From NCBI GenBank assembly GCA_903886165.1, contig CAISLL010000161.1:1-7822 (forward strand): DNA of 7,822 nucleotides, written 5' to 3'. This DNA is from an uncultured beta proteobacterium (GTDB taxonomy: Bacteria > Pseudomonadota > Gammaproteobacteria > Burkholderiales > Burkholderiaceae_C). The position numbers and the translations under genes were made by a program. Of the stretch, positions 5,745-7,822 are shown piece after piece; position 1 is the first letter of the stretch, and the number at the start of each line of letters is the position of its first letter. Under the pieces are notes generated by a model that worked only from the letters and a program-made list of their open reading frames with translations, was not told the origin of the DNA and searched no databases.

Positions 5745-6902
5745 ATGCCCGTCATCACCAACATCGAAGACCTGCGCATACTCGCCCAAAAACGCGTGCC
5801 CCGCATGTTTTACCAGTACGCAGACTCAGGCTCATGGACCGAGTCCACCTACCGCGCCAACAGCGACGATTTTCAAAAAATCCTGCTGCGCCAGCGTGTA
5901 GCCGTCAACATGGAACACCGAAGCACCGCCAGCACCATGATTGGCCAGAAGGTTGCCATGCCGGTGGCGATTGCGCCCACCGGCCTCACCGGCATGCAGT
6001 GTGCCGACGGCGAAATCAAGGCAGCCAACGCCGCCAAAAAATTCGGCATACCTTTCACACTGTCCACCATGAGCATCTGCTCGATCGAGGATGTCGCCAA
6101 AGGGACCGGCGGCCACCCGTTCTGGTTCCAGTTGTATGTGATGAAGGACCGCGACTACATCGAACGCCTGATCGATCGTGCCAAGGCCGCCAACTGCTCG
6201 GCGCTGGTGCTCACGCTTGACCTGCAAATCATCGGCCAGCGTCACAACGATATCCGCAACGGCCTGTCGGCCCCACCCAAACTGACCGTGCGCAACCTGC
6301 TCAACATGATGACCAAGCCGCGCTGGTGCCTGGGCATGCTGGGAACCCAGAAGCGCGGCTTTGGCAACATCGTCGGCCACGTCAAGGGCATCGAGAGCAT
6401 GGGCACCCTGAGCGAATGGACGGCCAAACAGTTTGACCCGGCGCTGAGCTGGAACGATGTGGAATGGATCAAAAAACGCTGGGGTGGCAAGCTCATCCTG
6501 AAAGGCATTCAGGACGTGGAAGACGCCCGCCTGGCAGTCAACTCAGGCGCCGACGCCCTGATCGTCAGCAACCACGGTGGCCGCCAGCTGGATGGCGCGC
6601 CAAGCTCCATCAACGCCCTGCCAGCCATTGTGGACGCAGTGGGCCACCAGATCGAGGTGCACATGGATGGTGGCATCCGCAGCGGGCAAGACGTGCTGAA
6701 AGCGCGGGCCCTGGGCGCGCGTGGCACCTACATTGGCCGTGCCTTCCTGTACGGCTTGGGGGCCATGGGCGAGGCGGGCGTGACCCGCGCGCTGGAGATC
6801 ATCCACAAGGAACTGGATTTGACCATGGCCTTTTGCGGTCGCACGCAGATCGACACCGTGGACAAAAGCATCTTGCTGCCTGGGACGTTTCCGGCGTCAT
6901 GA
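5745..6902 (+). CDS. FMN-dependent L-2-hydroxy-acid dehydrogenase (LldD-like)
   Basis: This 385-residue TIM-barrel flavoprotein belongs to the glycolate oxidase / L-lactate dehydrogenase family and would oxidise an L-2-hydroxy acid to the 2-oxo acid. Active-site residues are visible: Y25 in FYQYADSG, Q129 and Y131 in FQLYV, K253 in ILKGI, catalytic H277 with R280 in SNHGGRQLDG, and the phosphate-binding DGGIRSGQDV (308-317) and YIGR (329-332). Residues about 175-232 form the long loop that in membrane-bound relatives anchors the enzyme to the inner membrane. The LDLQIIGQRHNDIRNG block (159-173) resembles proteobacterial proteins annotated as L-lactate dehydrogenase (cytochrome). Lactate is therefore a reasonable but unproven substrate; other 2-hydroxy acids are possible. 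It diverges from the DauA-like gene, and no terminator better than a short hairpin follows. Confidence 0.9.
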   Translation: MPVITNIEDLRILAQKRVPRMFYQYADSGSWTESTYRANSDDFQKILLRQRVAVNMEHRSTASTMIGQKVAMPVAIAPTGLTGMQCADGEIKAANAAKKFGIPFTLSTMSICSIEDVAKGTGGHPFWFQLYVMKDRDYIERLIDRAKAANCSALVLTLDLQIIGQRHNDIRNGLSAPPKLTVRNLLNMMTKPRWCLGMLGTQKRGFGNIVGHVKGIESMGTLSEWTAKQFDPALSWNDVEWIKKRWGGKLILKGIQDVEDARLAVNSGADALIVSNHGGRQLDGAPSSINALPAIVDAVGHQIEVHMDGGIRSGQDVLKARALGARGTYIGRAFLYGLGAMGEAGVTRALEIIHKELDLTMAFCGRTQIDTVDKSILLPGTFPAS

Positions 6903-6928
6903 CATGGCTGGCTGCGGCGCACCGAACG

Positions 6929-6948
6929 CAAGCCCCCTGACAGGCTTG
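6929..6948 (+). terminator. Weak hairpin after the LldD-like gene
   Basis: CAAGCC (6929-6934) and GGCTTG (6943-6948) form a perfect 6-bp stem with an 8-nt loop, starting 26 bp after the stop codon. The following bases (TCTGTGGTTG) are only mildly T-rich, so termination here is uncertain. Confidence 0.3.
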
Positions 6949-6960
6949 TCTGTGGTTGCA

Positions 6961-6989
6961 TTGACAGGCCGCGCGGCCGGCAGAATCGT
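6961..6989 (+). promoter_or_regulatory. Candidate promoter and palindrome before the bacteriohemerythrin gene
   Basis: A perfect -35 box TTGACA (6961-6966) is followed 17 bp later by a poor -10, AATCGT (6984-6989, three of six matches). A perfect 12-bp palindrome, GGCCGCGCGGCC (6967-6978), fills the spacer directly after the -35, where a bound repressor would block polymerase. TGACAGGC occurs twice, at 6938-6945 and 6962-6969. The promoter call rests mainly on the -35 box. Confidence 0.3.
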
Positions 6990-7001
6990 TAAACTCATCC
7001 C

Positions 7002-7058
7002 ATGGAAAATGACAGCGTCAAACAAGGCGATGATGTGCAATTGCAGCTGGGGAACTGA
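7002..7058 (+). CDS. Possible 18-codon small ORF before bacteriohemerythrin
   Basis: ATG at 7002 opens a frame for 18 residues (MENDSVKQGDDVQLQLGN) that stops six bases before the bacteriohemerythrin ATG. No ribosome binding site precedes it, and I recognise no family. It might be a coupled leader peptide or chance. The peptide is hydrophilic and acidic, with no membrane segment. Confidence 0.25.
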   Translation: MENDSVKQGDDVQLQLGN

Positions 7059-7064
7059 AACACA

Positions 7065-7487
7065 ATGAGCAATCCTTTTTTTGAGTGGGACGACGCCCTG
7101 TACTCAGTGGGCAACGCAACGATTGACAAGCAGCATCAAGTCTTGCTCGACATTCTCAATCGTCTGCATGCGCTGATCCACGATGGTGACGGCATCAAAA
7201 ACACGACCGAAACGGCGGCCTTGATGCACGAGCTCACCAAGTACATCATCGAGCACTTTTCATACGAAGAAAACCAGATGCAGGCGTCAGCCTACCCGGC
7301 AGAAAAAATCGAACGACACCGGGCCGAGCATGACTTTTTGACAGCCAAAGTGCAGGCCTTCGAGCGGCGCCTGGACAATGCCGACCCAACCGTGCTTGAA
7401 GAAATGCTGCCTTACCTGTACGGGAACTGGCTGATCCAGCACATATGCATCAGCGATATGGAATACCGCCCCTACATACAAAGCTGA
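7065..7487 (+). CDS. Single-domain bacteriohemerythrin
   Basis: This 140-residue four-helix-bundle protein would bind oxygen at a non-haem di-iron centre in the cytoplasm. All seven expected ligands are present with normal spacing: H24 (IDKQH), H64 and E68 (HFSYEE), H85 and H89 (HRAEH), and H126 with D131 (HICISD). W8 in the FFEWDD opening is also typical. The length matches stand-alone bacteriohemerythrins, and no sensor or signalling domain is fused, so oxygen storage, delivery or sensing through a partner is more likely than direct signalling. The ribosome binding site is weak (GGGGA at 7049-7053, 11 bases upstream), which makes coupling to the small upstream ORF conceivable. It converges on the acetyltransferase fragment, 26 bp away. 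Confidence 0.93.
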   Translation: MSNPFFEWDDALYSVGNATIDKQHQVLLDILNRLHALIHDGDGIKNTTETAALMHELTKYIIEHFSYEENQMQASAYPAEKIERHRAEHDFLTAKVQAFERRLDNADPTVLEEMLPYLYGNWLIQHICISDMEYRPYIQS

Positions 7488-7516
7488 GCGCCCCCTGCAC
7501 AGGGGCACCTCGCTCA
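7485..7516. terminator. Possible shared terminator between convergent genes
   Basis: TGAGCG (7485-7490) pairs with CGCTCA (7511-7516), and an inner CCCCT (7492-7496) pairs with AGGGG (7501-7505) around a 4-nt loop. The two arms of the outer stem contain the stop codons of the hemerythrin and acetyltransferase genes. There is no T-tract on either side, so the hairpin may protect or end transcripts only weakly. Confidence 0.4.
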
Positions 7517-7822
7517 GACCATCTGCAGATGGTGGGTGACCAGCTTAAAGTCACCGTCTTCCGGGAACGGCTTGATGACAAAGCCAAGCCCCTTCATGAG
7601 CTTGAGCATGTTTGGGTTGTTGGCCAGCACCAGGCCTTCAATCTCGGTCAGACCTTTTTCACGCGCAAAATCCATGATCGACAACATCAGCCGTGAGCCC
7701 AGACCCTTGCCCTTGAACTCGTCTGCCACCACCAGAGAAAACTCGCAACTGGCGCGGTCCGGGTTGGTGATGTAGCGCGACACCCCGACGATGCGCGAAC
7801 TCTCCACCAGGTTACCGTTGAC
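7514..7822 (-). CDS. GNAT acetyltransferase domain, C-terminal part (5' end outside window)
   Basis: The last 103 codons of a gene enter from the right edge; the frame is open to base 7822, so the start lies outside the window. The residues form the C-terminal half of a GNAT fold: the strand before motif A (CEFSLVVADEF), the acetyl-CoA pyrophosphate loop KGKGLGSRLM, and the following helix and strand (EIEGLVLANNPNMLKLMKGLGF). The acetyl donor would be acetyl-CoA. The sequence resembles the C-terminal acetyltransferase domain of Pat/YfiQ-type protein lysine acetyltransferases, which are fused to an acyl-CoA-synthetase-like domain, but a stand-alone GNAT enzyme is equally possible from this fragment. 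A 16-bp perfect palindrome lies in its last codons. Confidence 0.82.
   Translation of the reverse strand, partial: VNGNLVESSRIVGVSRYITNPDRASCEFSLVVADEFKGKGLGSRLMLSIMDFAREKGLTEIEGLVLANNPNMLKLMKGLGFVIKPFPEDGDFKLVTHHLQMV
7518..7533. repeat. 16-bp perfect palindrome at a gene 3' end
   Basis: ACCATCTGCAGATGGT equals its own reverse complement. It covers the last codons of the GNAT gene and begins two bases from the shared hairpin at 7485-7516. It could act as a protein-binding site or as a cruciform or hairpin that helps end converging transcripts. Confidence 0.5.

Noticed and set aside
5642..5806. 55-residue N-terminal extension of the DauA-like protein
   Set aside because: The FAD-binding motif sits at residue 8 from the ATG at 5641, the normal position, and the length then equals that of DauA.
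5832..6380. 182-codon open frame antisense to the LldD-like gene
   Set aside because: Fully covered by a gene with intact catalytic motifs; no ribosome binding site or family resemblance.
6593..6602. Palindrome TGGCGCGCCA in the LldD-like gene
   Set aside because: A 10-bp GC-only palindrome in GC-rich coding DNA, explained by the conserved QLDGAP codons.
6464..6940. 158-codon frame overlapping the end of the LldD-like gene on the same strand
   Set aside because: The translation is Arg/Gly/Pro/His-rich and resembles no family; it is an out-of-frame reading of coding DNA.

Overview
The window reads as ordinary chromosomal DNA of a GC-rich betaproteobacterium. The gene content, the protein style and AT-rich ATAGCT-containing repeat motifs all suggest the order Burkholderiales, family Comamonadaceae (a Rhodoferax/Polaromonas-like organism). 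That placement is an inference from recall, not a database result. I see no tRNA, rRNA, CRISPR array, prophage or insertion sequence. Nine protein genes are well supported, the last cut by the window end.

Layout. A small FmdB-type zinc-ribbon gene (4-228, +) converges on an RhtA/EamA-type amino-acid exporter (minus). Upstream of the exporter on the same strand is a secreted DUF2059 protein, which starts with TTG and is followed by a probable intrinsic terminator. A 128-bp divergent region carrying an inverted repeat separates it from a rightward cluster of three genes: a CDP-alcohol phosphatidyltransferase, a secreted DUF3047 protein (ATGA overlap with the first gene) and an FAD-dependent NAD(P)H-type oxidoreductase related to the domain found N-terminal to SelD. 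This cluster converges, with a 9-bp gap, on a leftward flavoprotein. That flavoprotein aligns without gaps to Pseudomonas D-arginine dehydrogenase (DauA) as I recall its sequence, but lacks the residue that recognises the arginine side chain. Divergent from it, across a 103-bp promoter region, is an FMN-dependent L-2-hydroxy-acid dehydrogenase (LldD-like). Next come a single-domain bacteriohemerythrin with all seven iron ligands, preceded by a possible 18-codon ORF, and a convergent GNAT acetyltransferase fragment running off the right edge.

How the genes may work together. The DauA-like and LldD-like enzymes would both oxidise small C-alpha-substituted acids to 2-oxo acids and pass electrons to the respiratory chain, and their divergent arrangement suggests related control. 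The CDP-alcohol transferase, DUF3047 protein and oxidoreductase are probably co-transcribed, but I cannot name a shared pathway.

Points most worth a second look: the altered substrate pocket of the DauA homologue; two related AT-rich repeat-like segments inside neighbouring reading frames, one of which encodes the hydrophobic core of a signal peptide; and several perfect palindromes and tiny ORFs at gene borders. I did not find convincing evidence of a wholly new defence or mobile system.
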